NCBI GenBank assembly: GCA_943370175.1
Contig: CALRPU020000020.1
Coordinates: 1-64,000, forward strand
Direction: 5' to 3'
Source of the DNA: Ideonella_A intermedia_A
GTDB taxonomy: Bacteria > Pseudomonadota > Gammaproteobacteria > Burkholderiales > Burkholderiaceae_C
DNA: 64,000 bases
Positions 1 to 7,630 of this stretch are shown here, piece by piece; positions within the stretch are counted from its first letter, which is position 1, and each line of letters starts with the position of its first letter. The translations under genes were made by a program, and so were the position numbers. The notes below the pieces were generated by a model that worked only from the letters and a program-made list of their open reading frames with translations, made no database searches and was not told the DNA's origin.

Positions 1-181
1 AACCCACGCTGAATTTGACTCCAGCATGGTCTTCTCTTCAGTGAGCGTTTAAAGTCCAGAAGACTCGGCACCTTTCAGTGCCCGCCGTCCATCCTCAAAC
101 GCCCACGCTTATCGGCTGTTAGTTTTTAAAGAGCTTCGCTTTGCAGCGAGTTGCTGTTGATTTCTTGTCAGCAGCAAAGAG
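1..181 (-). other. Leader region of an rRNA operon (16S lies just outside the window)
   Basis: Read on the minus strand, this stretch runs from an rRNA-type promoter through a boxA antiterminator (121-134) and then the segment 'AACAGCCGATAAGCGTGGG', which is typical of the region just before 16S rRNA in Burkholderiales. No 16S sequence is reached at base 1, so only the 5' leader is present. The operon is transcribed leftwards, away from ptsI, whose stop is at 373. Small ORFs here are coincidental. Assignment rests on recalled leader sequences, not a search. Confidence 0.8.
121..134 (-). promoter_or_regulatory. boxA antitermination site
   Basis: The minus-strand sequence GCTCTTTAAAAACT matches the boxA element bound by the NusB/NusE antitermination complex in rRNA leaders. 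It lies about 50 bases downstream of the promoter's expected start site. Confidence 0.7.
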
Positions 182-187
182 ATGGGA

Positions 188-216
188 CTTTAACATCTTT
201 TCTCTTGGTCCGTCAA
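188..216 (-). promoter_or_regulatory. Strong rRNA-type sigma70 promoter
   Basis: On the minus strand there is a -35 TTGACG (211-216), a 17-base spacer and a -10 TTAAAG (188-193; TAAAGT with an 18-base spacer also fits). The DNA upstream (217-240) is AT-rich and could serve as an UP element. This is the best sigma70 promoter in the window and drives the rRNA leader. Confidence 0.75.
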
Positions 217-372
217 GCATCTGAATAACTTCTTTTGCTTGCCGCCTTCGCTTCCGTCTTTTCTTTGAGTGCCATGCTTTTGCGTGGCACCGATCAGCGA
301 AGCCCACAACTATAGCACCGCTTCAGCACACGGCGCAAGCGGGTCTTCAAGGAGGGTGGTCGGCGAGGTTGA

Positions 373-2142
373 TCAAGCCATGGACAGCCGCCGGGCCTGC
401 GACTCAGGCTCCTCGTGCGCAAGCACCGCCGGCAGGCGAGCGGCGAGCTTCCTCGTGTCCGCACGCAGGACGCGCTGCTTGATCAACGAGAGGCGGGCCG
501 GGTGCATTGAGAAGCTGCGCAGGCCCATCCCGAGCAACACCTCGGTGAATTGAGGATCGCCTGCCATTTCGCCGCACACGCAGACCGACTTTCCCGCGGC
601 ATTGGATTGAGCGATGGTGCTGGCCAACATGCCCAGGACCGCCGGGTGCCATGGGTCGTAGCAATGCGCCACCGCCTCGTCGGATCGGTCGATGGCCAAC
701 GCGTACTGAATGAGGTCGTTGGTGCCGATGGAGACGAAGTCGAAGTAGCGCAGGATGGTTGGCAAGATCATGACCGCCGCGGGCACTTCGATCATCGCCC
801 CCACCTCGACATGGGTGAACGGCACGCCGGCTTCCAGCAGCTGGGCCTTGGCCTTGTCGATCAGCTCGAAGGTCTGACGGATCTCATTGAGCTGCGCCAC
901 CATCGGAATGAGCATGCGCACTTTGCCATGGGCGCTGGCGCGCAGGATGGCCCTGATCTGCTGGCGGAACATGGCGGGCTCGGACAAGCTCCAGCGGATG
1001 GCCCTCAATCCCAGCGCAGGGTTCAGCGCATGTTCATGGCGCAGCTCACTCACCGACATGCGGTCCAGCGGCTTGTCCGCGCCGATGTCGACGGTGCGAA
1101 TCGTGACCGGCATGCCGTGCATCGCCTGAACCGCGGCCACATAGGCTTGAAACTGTTCATCCTCGCCGGGCAGCTCACCGTTGCGGTTCATGAAAAGGAA
1201 CTCGCTGCGAAACAGGCCAACGCCGACCGCACCGGCATCCAAGGCGGCCGGCGCGTCGGCGGGCAGTTCGATGTTGGCCAGCAGTTCAATGCGCTCCCCA
1301 TCGAGCGTGACCGCCGGTGTGTAGCGCAAGCGCGCCAGGCGAACGCGCTCGAGCTCACTTTGCCGCTGACGAAAGCGGTACTCCTCGAGCAGGATTGGCG
1401 AAGGGTTGACGATGACCACGCCCATGTCGCCGTCGATGACCACCCAGTCGTCTTGCCGGATGAGGCGGCTGGCTTCTCGCGCGCCCACCACGGCGGGGAT
1501 GTCCAAGCTGCGGGCAACGATCGCCGTGTGCGACGTCCGGCCGCCGACGTCGGTCACAAACCCGGCAAACACGCTGCGCTTGAACTGGATCATGTCCGCC
1601 GGCGCGATGTCGTTGGCCACCAGCACCAGCGCATCCTCCCCAGCCGCATCGCGAACCGTGGGAAAGGCCGCACTCGCTACCACAGACGCCGCGGCGCCTG
1701 GCGCCCGGGCCATGGTCCGCAGGATCTGCTCGACCACCTGTTCCAGGTCGGCCTTGCGCTCGCGGAGATACTCGTCCTCCATCTCGTCGAACTGGCGCGC
1801 CAGCACCTCAAGCTGCGCCGACAAGGCCCACTCGGCGTTGTAGTGGCGGTTGACGATCCACTGCTTGGTCGCTGCACTGAGGCTGTCGTCGTGCAGCAGC
1901 ATCAGGTGCACATCAAGCAGCGCCGACAGTTCGGCAGGTGCATCGTCGGGCATGTCGCGCTGCAGAGCTTCCAGGTCGGCTGCGACCGCATCGCGCGCCA
2001 CGCGAAGGCGCTCGATTTCCGCGTCGACCTGGGATTGGTCGATGAAGTAATGGGCCACATCAAGGCGGCTTGAGGCCACCAGCACGGCGCGTCCGATGGC
2101 CACACCGCGGGAGATGGGCAAGCCGAAGACCTGAATGCTCAT
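373..2142 (-). CDS. ptsI: PTS enzyme I (phosphoenolpyruvate-protein phosphotransferase)
   Basis: 589 aa, the normal length for EI. It moves the phosphate of PEP to HPr in the cytoplasm. The phospho-histidine motif GGRTSHTAIVARS places the active His at residue 205. The PEP-binding barrel contains GLFRSEFLFMNR and the C-terminal catalytic-cysteine motif CVCGEMAGD. Normally ptsI follows ptsH directly; here an oppositely oriented acyltransferase gene separates them, so ptsI must have its own promoter. A TAGCAT hexamer ends six bases before the ATG. No EIIB/EIIC permease is present nearby, so a regulatory PTS is likely. Confidence 0.95.
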   Translation of the reverse strand: MSIQVFGLPISRGVAIGRAVLVASSRLDVAHYFIDQSQVDAEIERLRVARDAVAADLEALQRDMPDDAPAELSALLDVHLMLLHDDSLSAATKQWIVNRHYNAEWALSAQLEVLARQFDEMEDEYLRERKADLEQVVEQILRTMARAPGAAASVVASAAFPTVRDAAGEDALVLVANDIAPADMIQFKRSVFAGFVTDVGGRTSHTAIVARSLDIPAVVGAREASRLIRQDDWVVIDGDMGVVIVNPSPILLEEYRFRQRQSELERVRLARLRYTPAVTLDGERIELLANIELPADAPAALDAGAVGVGLFRSEFLFMNRNGELPGEDEQFQAYVAAVQAMHGMPVTIRTVDIGADKPLDRMSVSELRHEHALNPALGLRAIRWSLSEPAMFRQQIRAILRASAHGKVRMLIPMVAQLNEIRQTFELIDKAKAQLLEAGVPFTHVEVGAMIEVPAAVMILPTILRYFDFVSIGTNDLIQYALAIDRSDEAVAHCYDPWHPAVLGMLASTIAQSNAAGKSVCVCGEMAGDPQFTEVLLGMGLRSFSMHPARLSLIKQRVLRADTRKLAARLPAVLAHEEPESQARRLSMA

Positions 2143-2148
2143 CGCCGC

Positions 2149-2154
2149 ATGCTA
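2149..2154 (-). promoter_or_regulatory. Candidate -10 of ptsI, six bases before ATG
   Basis: Minus-strand TAGCAT followed by GCGGCG and then the ptsI ATG. Transcription would begin at or next to the start codon, giving a leaderless mRNA. No good -35 is visible. Confidence 0.35.
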
Positions 2155-2313
2155 GCAGCGGGGGCGGGCCATGCGGCTCCGGCTTTCCACTGGCGGCGAC
2201 ATCGCGCGTGGCCGTGCTCCGCGCAGGTCACCATGGCGTCATTCCGTCTTCACTTCACTGTCATGACCGAACCCCAGCATCGGCGCCGTTCGTTCAGAGG
2301 AGTGCCTGCGCCC

Positions 2314-3123
2314 ATGTTGTTTCATGAAGCCCGACGAGAGCCGGCCGGCCTCGCGCCCGTCACCGCGCGTTCAGAACTGGGCGACGCTCGCCGCTTCCAG
2401 GTGACCTGGGCCGCCGACGAAGCCGACTTGAGGCTTGCCCAGCGATTGCGCTACAAGGTGTTCGCCGAGGAGTTCGGCGCGCGCCTGGTGGCACCGCCAG
2501 GCACCCCCTCACAGCACGACGCCGACCTTTTTGACCCCTACTGCGATCACCTGCTGGTTCAGGAGGTCCTGGACGACGGCGCACCCGGCGACGTGATCGG
2601 CACCTACCGGGTGTTGACCCCGGCTCAGTCGCGGCGCATTGGTGGCCTGTACACCGACACGGAGTTCGACCTGACGAGGCTTCGCCCGTTGCGTCCCAGG
2701 ATGGTGGAACTGGGCCGATCCTGCGTCCACCCGGCGTGGCGCCAGGGCGGCGTCATCATGGCGCTGTGGGCCGCCTTGGGTGAGTTCATGGCGCGCCACG
2801 ACCTGGACACCATGGTCGGCTGCGCGAGTGTAGGCATGCGCGACGGCGGTCACACCGCGGCGAGCCTGTGGCGCCGCCTCAGTCAAACCCATCTGGCCCC
2901 GATCGAACTTCAAGTCACGCCGCGGCTGGCCCTGCCCGTGGACGACCTGGACCGGTCACTTGACGTGATGACGCCGCCCCTGATCAAAGGCTACTTGCGC
3001 TGCGGGGCGAAAGTGCTCGGCCCGCCAGCTTGGGACCCGGACTTCAACAGCGCCGACCTGCCGCTGCTGCTGCGCTTGTGCGACCTGCCGACCCGGCACC
3101 GCCGGCACTTTCTCAACCGATGA
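2314..3123 (+). CDS. OlsB-like GNAT acyltransferase (ornithine lipid / hemolysin family)
   Basis: 269 aa from the ATG at 2314, which is preceded by AGAGGAG (2296-2302). An in-frame ATG at 2263 and a GTG at 2302 are alternatives. The protein resembles the L-ornithine N-alpha-acyltransferase family, which puts a 3-hydroxyacyl chain from ACP on ornithine to make lyso-ornithine lipid. Visible features are RLRYKVFAEEFGA near the N-terminus, GTYRVLTP, ELGRSCVHPAWRQGGVI (the acetyl-CoA/ACP-binding region) and GYLRCGAKVLGPPAWD near the C-terminus. No olsA partner is adjacent. It is convergent with ptsH (9 bases between stops) and divergent from ptsI, so it interrupts the usual PTS order. Family confidence is good; the exact substrate is inferred. 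Confidence 0.75.
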   Translation: MLFHEARREPAGLAPVTARSELGDARRFQVTWAADEADLRLAQRLRYKVFAEEFGARLVAPPGTPSQHDADLFDPYCDHLLVQEVLDDGAPGDVIGTYRVLTPAQSRRIGGLYTDTEFDLTRLRPLRPRMVELGRSCVHPAWRQGGVIMALWAALGEFMARHDLDTMVGCASVGMRDGGHTAASLWRRLSQTHLAPIELQVTPRLALPVDDLDRSLDVMTPPLIKGYLRCGAKVLGPPAWDPDFNSADLPLLLRLCDLPTRHRRHFLNR

Positions 3124-3132
3124 GTCGTCGAT

Positions 3133-3402
3133 TCACTGGCCTTCGCCGAACTTGTCGTTGATCAACGCCACAAGTGCGTTGGTGGCTTCCTGCTCGTCGC
3201 TCCCGCTGACCTCCAGGTCCAGCTCGCTGCCGATGCCTGCGGCCAGCATCATCACCCCCATGATGCTCTTGGCGTTGACGCGACGACCCTCCCGGCTGAG
3301 GAAAACCTCGCTGCGGAAGCTGCCAGCCAGCTTGCTGAGTTTGGCGGACGCCCGGGCGTGCAAACCCAGCTTATTGCTGATGCTGATGGGCGTCTTGATC
3401 AT
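3133..3402 (-). CDS. ptsH: HPr phosphocarrier protein
   Basis: 89 aa. HPr receives phosphate from EI on a histidine in the motif LGLHARASAKL (His16) and passes it to EIIA proteins. The regulatory-serine region is present as KSIMGVMMLAAG, so HPr kinase could act on it, although hprK is not in this window. Its start overlaps the 3' end of the upstream EIIA gene by 32 bases, indicating translational coupling. Its stop lies 9 bases from the stop of the convergent acyltransferase gene. Confidence 0.95.
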   Translation of the reverse strand: MIKTPISISNKLGLHARASAKLSKLAGSFRSEVFLSREGRRVNAKSIMGVMMLAAGIGSELDLEVSGSDEQEATNALVALINDKFGEGQ

Positions 3403-3838
3403 GGGCAGAGGTCTTCTGGGCTTGGTTCTGGGGTTTGGAGCTGGCCAATTGCATCACGCCCTGGGTCGCGCCGGAGAGGGCGCGCGCCATCAGCATGTCG
3501 AGGGCTTCGTCTTGATAACAGAGCGAACGCCAGATCATCGGCACGTTCACACCCGACACGACCTTGACTTGCGCTCCGCCAGCCGCGCTGAACTGCCCGG
3601 CGATCTTCATCGCGATGTTGCACGGGGTGGCGCCGAAGACGTCGGTGAAGATCAAAGCGTCGGGATTGCGGACCTGGGCGAGCAAGGCGCGTGCTGCCAC
3701 CTCCGCGTCTTCCGGTGATTGGTTGGAAGCGACGTCCAGCGCCTCCAGGCGCGCTCCGCAGTCCGGATAAGCGTGCTGGGCGACCGCCCGGAGTGCGCTG
3801 GCCAGGGGCGCGTGCGCGATGATGAGAATTCCTGTCAT
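3371..3838 (-). CDS. PTS EIIA component, mannose/fructose (ManX-like) family
   Basis: 155 aa starting at MTGILIIAHAPLA; the active-site histidine is His9. The family motif FTDVFGATPCNIA follows in the second third. The reading frame extends upstream to 3973, but homology begins at this ATG. In Burkholderiales this stand-alone EIIA is normally first in an EIIA-ptsH-ptsI operon without a permease, which points to a regulatory role. Here the operon holds only EIIA and ptsH, because ptsI is displaced. Confidence 0.88.
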   Translation of the reverse strand: MTGILIIAHAPLASALRAVAQHAYPDCGARLEALDVASNQSPEDAEVAARALLAQVRNPDALIFTDVFGATPCNIAMKIAGQFSAAGGAQVKVVSGVNVPMIWRSLCYQDEALDMLMARALSGATQGVMQLASSKPQNQAQKTSAHDQDAHQHQQ

Positions 3839-3923
3839 GGTGTTGTGTCGGCGATCACTCCGGCCCGTGCTTGCACATGCGTTCGCGCCACGCCGCATCC
3901 TGCCATGAGCCGACAACGGCGCG

Positions 3924-4451
3924 TCATGCGGGGAAACGCAGGGATGAAAAGAAGGTCTCGACCGATGCGCCATCCAGGCGTGGGCCCAGCACGGTGGCCT
4001 GGTAGACGTGCAGTCCTTTGCTGAACATCAGGACGCGGGCCTGGACCGCCTGACCATCGCCGCGCCGACCAGCCAAGCCGAAGGGACCCGCGAGCGGGTG
4101 GGGGCTGGCGCCTGACACGCGCGCTTCCGCGCCTGGCTCGGGCTGAGCACCGCCAAGATTCGTGCTCAACGACCGGGTCAGCGACTCGTACGTGGGCGTG
4201 ACCTGATCGATGCGCTCTGCCTCGACCATGCTCACGGCGAACGTGGCATCGCCCGCCTGGCAGCTCGACAGGTTCATCCACCGCTGGCCTCCGGCCAACG
4301 GCACCTGTCGGCGGTGGTGGTCAGGGCGACAGGGAAACAAGGCCGCCAGCTCGCCATCGCCCAGACGGACATCGCGCCAGTCGTGGGTGGGCGTGCAACC
4401 AGCCAGCAGCACGGCGAGCAGCAAAGGTGCGGAGGACAACAAGGGCGACAT
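3924..4451 (-). CDS. Hypothetical lipoprotein
   Basis: 175 aa of unknown function. The N-terminus MSPLLSSAPLLLAVLLAGC is a clear lipoprotein signal with lipobox LAGC (Cys19). Further on it has two cysteines (FPCRPD and SSCQAGD) that could form a disulfide, and a C-terminal segment LDGASVETFFSSLRF resembling proteins that evaluate cleaned-up marker values, but I cannot name a family. A GATAAT hexamer lies seven bases before the ATG. It is divergent from the CoA-transferase gene and ends about 85 bases before the EIIA start. Confidence 0.7.
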   Translation of the reverse strand: MSPLLSSAPLLLAVLLAGCTPTHDWRDVRLGDGELAALFPCRPDHHRRQVPLAGGQRWMNLSSCQAGDATFAVSMVEAERIDQVTPTYESLTRSLSTNLGGAQPEPGAEARVSGASPHPLAGPFGLAGRRGDGQAVQARVLMFSKGLHVYQATVLGPRLDGASVETFFSSLRFPA

Positions 4452-4458
4452 CCTTCAG

Positions 4459-4480
4459 ATTATCCGGGCTGAAGCACAAT
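4459..4480. promoter_or_regulatory. Back-to-back -10 hexamers for lipoprotein and CoA-transferase genes
   Basis: Minus-strand GATAAT (4459-4464) lies seven bases before the ATG at 4451. Plus-strand CACAAT (4475-4480) lies seven bases before the ATG at 4488. Both genes of this divergent pair could therefore be transcribed from at or near the start codon. -35 elements are weak on both strands. Confidence 0.4.
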
Positions 4481-4487
4481 CATCCGC

Positions 4488-5759
4488 ATGGTTGACCCTG
4501 CCCCTTCACCGCACGCACCAACCGCCCCCGCCAGCCTGGCGGGCGTGAAAGTGCTGGACCTGTCGCGCGTGCTCGCCGGACCCTGGTGCACGCAAACGCT
4601 GGCCGATCTGGGCGCCGATGTCATCAAGGTGGAGCGCCCGAGCGGCCCACGACACGCGGGTGGCGATGACACGCGAACCTGGGGTCCGCCGTTCCTGAAG
4701 GACCTCACCGGCGCCGACACCAGAGAGGCCGCCTACTACCTCGGCACCAACCGCAACAAGCGGTCGATCACGGTGGACATCGCCCTACCTGAAGGCCAGG
4801 CCTTGATTCGCCAATTGGCCGTCACCAGCGACGTGTTCGTCGAGAACTACAAAGTGGGCGACATGGCCCGCTACGGGCTGGATCACGCCAGCCTGGCGGC
4901 GATCAATCCGCGCCTGGTGTACTGCTCGGTGACAGGCTTCGGGCAAACCGGACCCTACCGCGAACGCGCGGGCTACGACTATGCGGTCCAGGCCATGGGT
5001 GGACTAATGAGCGTGACCGGCGAGCGCGACGACTTGCCCGGCGGTGGGCCGCAGAAGGTCGGCGTGGCCGTGGCCGACCTGTTCACGGGGATGTACGCCA
5101 CGGTGGCCATCCTCGCAGCGCTGCGCCACCGCGACCTCACCGGGCAAGGGCAGGCCATCGACATGGCTCTGCTCGACACCCAGGTGGCGATGTTGGCCAA
5201 CCTGGGCGCCAATTACCTCACGACAGGTCAGGCCCCGAAGCGGGCCGGCAATGCGCACCAGAACATCGTGCCTTACCAGGTTTTTGGCGTGGCCGACGGC
5301 CACCTGATCCTGGCCGTGGGCAACGACGGCCAGTTCGCGAAGTTCTGCAGCGTGGCCGGCCACCCGGAATGGGCCCTTGACCCGCGCTTCGCACGCAACG
5401 CCGACCGCGTGCGCGCGCGCGACACCCTGGTGCCGATGATCGCGGACTGCATGCGCCAACGTCGGCGCGACGATTGGTTGGCCGCCCTCGAGGCCGCCAA
5501 GGTGCCCTGCGGTGCCATCAATGATCTGGCGGACGCCTTCAACGACCCGCACGTGCAGGCGCGCGGCATGACCGTGAGCTTGCCCCACGCGCTCGCCGGG
5601 GAGGTGAAACTGGTCAGCAGCCCGATGAAGCTGTCCGAGACGCCGGTGCAGTACCGGCGGGCGCCGCCGCTGCTTGGAGAACACACAGACGAGGTGTTGG
5701 CACAGTTGGGCGTGGACGCGCCACAGCGGGCAGCGCTGCGGCGCCAGGGCGTCATCTGA
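4488..5759 (+). CDS. CaiB/BaiF family CoA-transferase
   Basis: 423 aa, typical of family III CoA-transferases, which move CoA between carboxylic acids through an aspartyl thioester. N-terminal LDLSRVLAGPWCTQTLADLGADVIKVE is split here only by length limits: the visible family core is LAGPWCTQTLADLGADVIK. The catalytic aspartate is in AGYDYAVQAMGGLMSVTG (Asp164). The acyl substrate cannot be read from sequence. Its stop shares bases with the next gene's ATG (TGATG), so it is translationally coupled to an alpha/beta hydrolase and a pseudo-kinase. Confidence 0.9.
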   Translation: MVDPAPSPHAPTAPASLAGVKVLDLSRVLAGPWCTQTLADLGADVIKVERPSGPRHAGGDDTRTWGPPFLKDLTGADTREAAYYLGTNRNKRSITVDIALPEGQALIRQLAVTSDVFVENYKVGDMARYGLDHASLAAINPRLVYCSVTGFGQTGPYRERAGYDYAVQAMGGLMSVTGERDDLPGGGPQKVGVAVADLFTGMYATVAILAALRHRDLTGQGQAIDMALLDTQVAMLANLGANYLTTGQAPKRAGNAHQNIVPYQVFGVADGHLILAVGNDGQFAKFCSVAGHPEWALDPRFARNADRVRARDTLVPMIADCMRQRRRDDWLAALEAAKVPCGAINDLADAFNDPHVQARGMTVSLPHALAGEVKLVSSPMKLSETPVQYRRAPPLLGEHTDEVLAQLGVDAPQRAALRRQGVI

Positions 5760-6472
5760 TGGCCGATTTCGTGCTCGTTCATGGCGCGTGGCATGGCGCG
5801 TGGTGCTGGCAGCGCGTGGTGGACCGCCTGTGGGCGGCCGGCCACCGGGCGCACACGGTGTCACTGACCGGCGTCGGCGAGCGGGCCCACCAACGCGACA
5901 ACGCGGTGACGGCGCACACGCACATCGACGATGTGTTGGCTGTGATCGCATGTCAGGAGCTGCAAGGCGCCGTGCTGGTCGGCCACAGCTACGGCGGCTT
6001 GGTCATCACGGGCGTGGCGGACCGCTTGGCCAACACCGATCCGCTGTCGCAGCTGGTCTACCTGGATGCCGTGGTGCCAGACCCGGGCGAATGCTGGTCG
6101 ACGACGCATTCGGCGGCGGTGCAGCAAGCCCGGCGCCTGGACATTGCCACCACCGGCGCGCTGGCGCCTCCCGATCCATCGGTCTTTGGGCTGGTCGGGG
6201 CGGACCACGGCTGGGTGGCACGGCGGCAAACCCACCATCCGGGCGGGACCTATGACGACCCATTGCACTTCGACCCGGCGCGCGCCGCGCGTTGGCCGCG
6301 ACGCTTCATCGATTGCGTGGCCCCGGCCCTGCCGACCATGGCCGTCGCGCGCCAGCGTGTGCGCAGCCGCCCCGGGTGGCGTGTCGACGAACTTGGCACG
6401 GGCCACGACGCCATGGTGAGCGCCCCGGAGGCTCTGGCGCAGTGTCTGATGCAGGGGCTGCAGTTGACATGA
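5759..6472 (+). CDS. Alpha/beta hydrolase
   Basis: 237 aa. The oxyanion region LVHGAWHGAWCW is at the N-terminus, the nucleophile elbow GHSYGG follows near residue 80, an acid candidate lies in LDAVVPDPGE, and the catalytic His in GTGHDAM near the end. This matches the esterase/hydroxynitrile-lyase-like branch of the fold. Its ATG overlaps the CoA-transferase stop and its own stop overlaps the next ATG (ATGA). Acting after a CoA-transferase, it may cleave an ester or thioester, but that is inference. Confidence 0.85.
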   Translation: MADFVLVHGAWHGAWCWQRVVDRLWAAGHRAHTVSLTGVGERAHQRDNAVTAHTHIDDVLAVIACQELQGAVLVGHSYGGLVITGVADRLANTDPLSQLVYLDAVVPDPGECWSTTHSAAVQQARRLDIATTGALAPPDPSVFGLVGADHGWVARRQTHHPGGTYDDPLHFDPARAARWPRRFIDCVAPALPTMAVARQRVRSRPGWRVDELGTGHDAMVSAPEALAQCLMQGLQLT

Positions 6473-7599
6473 GCGCGCCACCCGGCCGCCCCGTGCCGGC
6501 GGCGTCAGCCCCTGGTGCGGACGACGTGCCCTGGCGCGAGCTGGTGGGCACCGTCGGCGCGGACATCGCCGGCCCACTGAGCGAGGCGCTGGAGCGCATC
6601 CACAAGCTGATCAGCACCGGCCGCATCGACGAAGCGGAGCTGCGCGCGCTGCGCGACGCCGTGGACGAAGCGCGCCAAGTCGGCATGACCGCTCAGCGCC
6701 TGACGCGCTTCGGCAGCCGTCGGGTGCGGGTGTCGCATGAACGCATGGCGCTGACCGAGCTGCTGGGCGAGGTCATGCGCCACCGCGCCCGCGAGGCCGA
6801 CACGCGCGGCCTGCCCTTGCAACGCCTGAGCGGTGGCCCGATGCAGGCCGCCGATGTGCTGGCCGACGCATCGATGCTGTTCAGCCTGCTCAACACCGTG
6901 GTCGACTGGGCGTTGCGCCACGCCGATTCCGGGATCGAGTTCTCGGTTCGGCTGAAGACCTGGCCCGCGAACGCGGTGCTCGGCTGCCAGTTTCTCGTCA
7001 AGCCGCCGCCGAAGGCCGACGGGCACGACACGGCCGAACTGGATTCGCTAACGTGGCGCCTGGTCGAACAGCTCGCGCTGACGATGGACCTGAGCCTGCA
7101 GCGCGACCTGGACCGCAACCAGGTGAGGCTGAGCCTCGAATTCCCGCGCACCGCGAACGCCAGCATGGAAGGGGTCAGCAGTTTCGAGCTCAACGACCAA
7201 GGGCCGGCTGGTGCGCCCAACTCGATGCCCTTGGTGGGCAGCCACGTGCTGATCGTCGCCTCCCGCCGGGACGTCCGGGTGGCCATGCGCGACGCGATCC
7301 TGCACATGGGGCTGCTGATCGACCTGGTGTCGTCGGTCGAGGAGGCGGTGGAGTTCTGCCGCGACACCCTGCCCCATGCGCTGGTCTACGAGGGCATTCT
7401 CGAAGGCGAGCGGCTGGCGCAGCTGCGCACCGAAATCTGGGCCGAGGTGCCCAGCCTGGCGTTCATCGAGATGGTCGAAGAAGGCCAGGGGTTCACGATG
7501 TCCGACCAGAGCACCGAGCACGTCGCCCGGGTGGCCAAATCGTCTCTCGAGGACAGCCTGCCGTCGGTGCTGCTGTTCGAGCTGTCCAAGGGCTTGTGA
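6469..7599 (+). CDS. Fused pseudo-histidine kinase and pseudo-receiver protein
   Basis: 376 aa from an ATG overlapping the upstream stop (ATGA). Residues about 15-75 look like a DHp helix pair, but where kinases have SHEhRTPL this has GADIAGPL, so the phospho-accepting His is missing. Residues about 95-230 resemble an ATP-binding domain, yet the N-box asparagine is lost (LLNTVVDWALRHA). Residues about 255-370 resemble a receiver: the acidic pair is absent (VLIVASRRDVR) and the phospho-Asp site reads ALVYEGILEG, with Glu for Asp. A non-catalytic scaffold or sensor is likely. The next gene is convergent. Confidence 0.65.
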   Translation: MSAPPGRPVPAASAPGADDVPWRELVGTVGADIAGPLSEALERIHKLISTGRIDEAELRALRDAVDEARQVGMTAQRLTRFGSRRVRVSHERMALTELLGEVMRHRAREADTRGLPLQRLSGGPMQAADVLADASMLFSLLNTVVDWALRHADSGIEFSVRLKTWPANAVLGCQFLVKPPPKADGHDTAELDSLTWRLVEQLALTMDLSLQRDLDRNQVRLSLEFPRTANASMEGVSSFELNDQGPAGAPNSMPLVGSHVLIVASRRDVRVAMRDAILHMGLLIDLVSSVEEAVEFCRDTLPHALVYEGILEGERLAQLRTEIWAEVPSLAFIEMVEEGQGFTMSDQSTEHVARVAKSSLEDSLPSVLLFELSKGL

Positions 7600-7603
7600 C
7601 GCC

Positions 7604-7630
7604 GCCTCGCGCGGTCGACGGGCGCGAGGC
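7604..7630. terminator. Inverted repeat between convergent stops
   Basis: Perfect 9-bp stem GCCTCGCGC / GCGCGAGGC with a 9-base loop, exactly filling the gap between the convergent stops at 7599 and 7631. No T-run follows, so it is a bidirectional terminator candidate only. Confidence 0.5.

Noticed and set aside
1..300. Short ORFs of about 60-95 codons in the rRNA leader
   Set aside because: They lie across the rRNA promoter and boxA and have no family resemblance.
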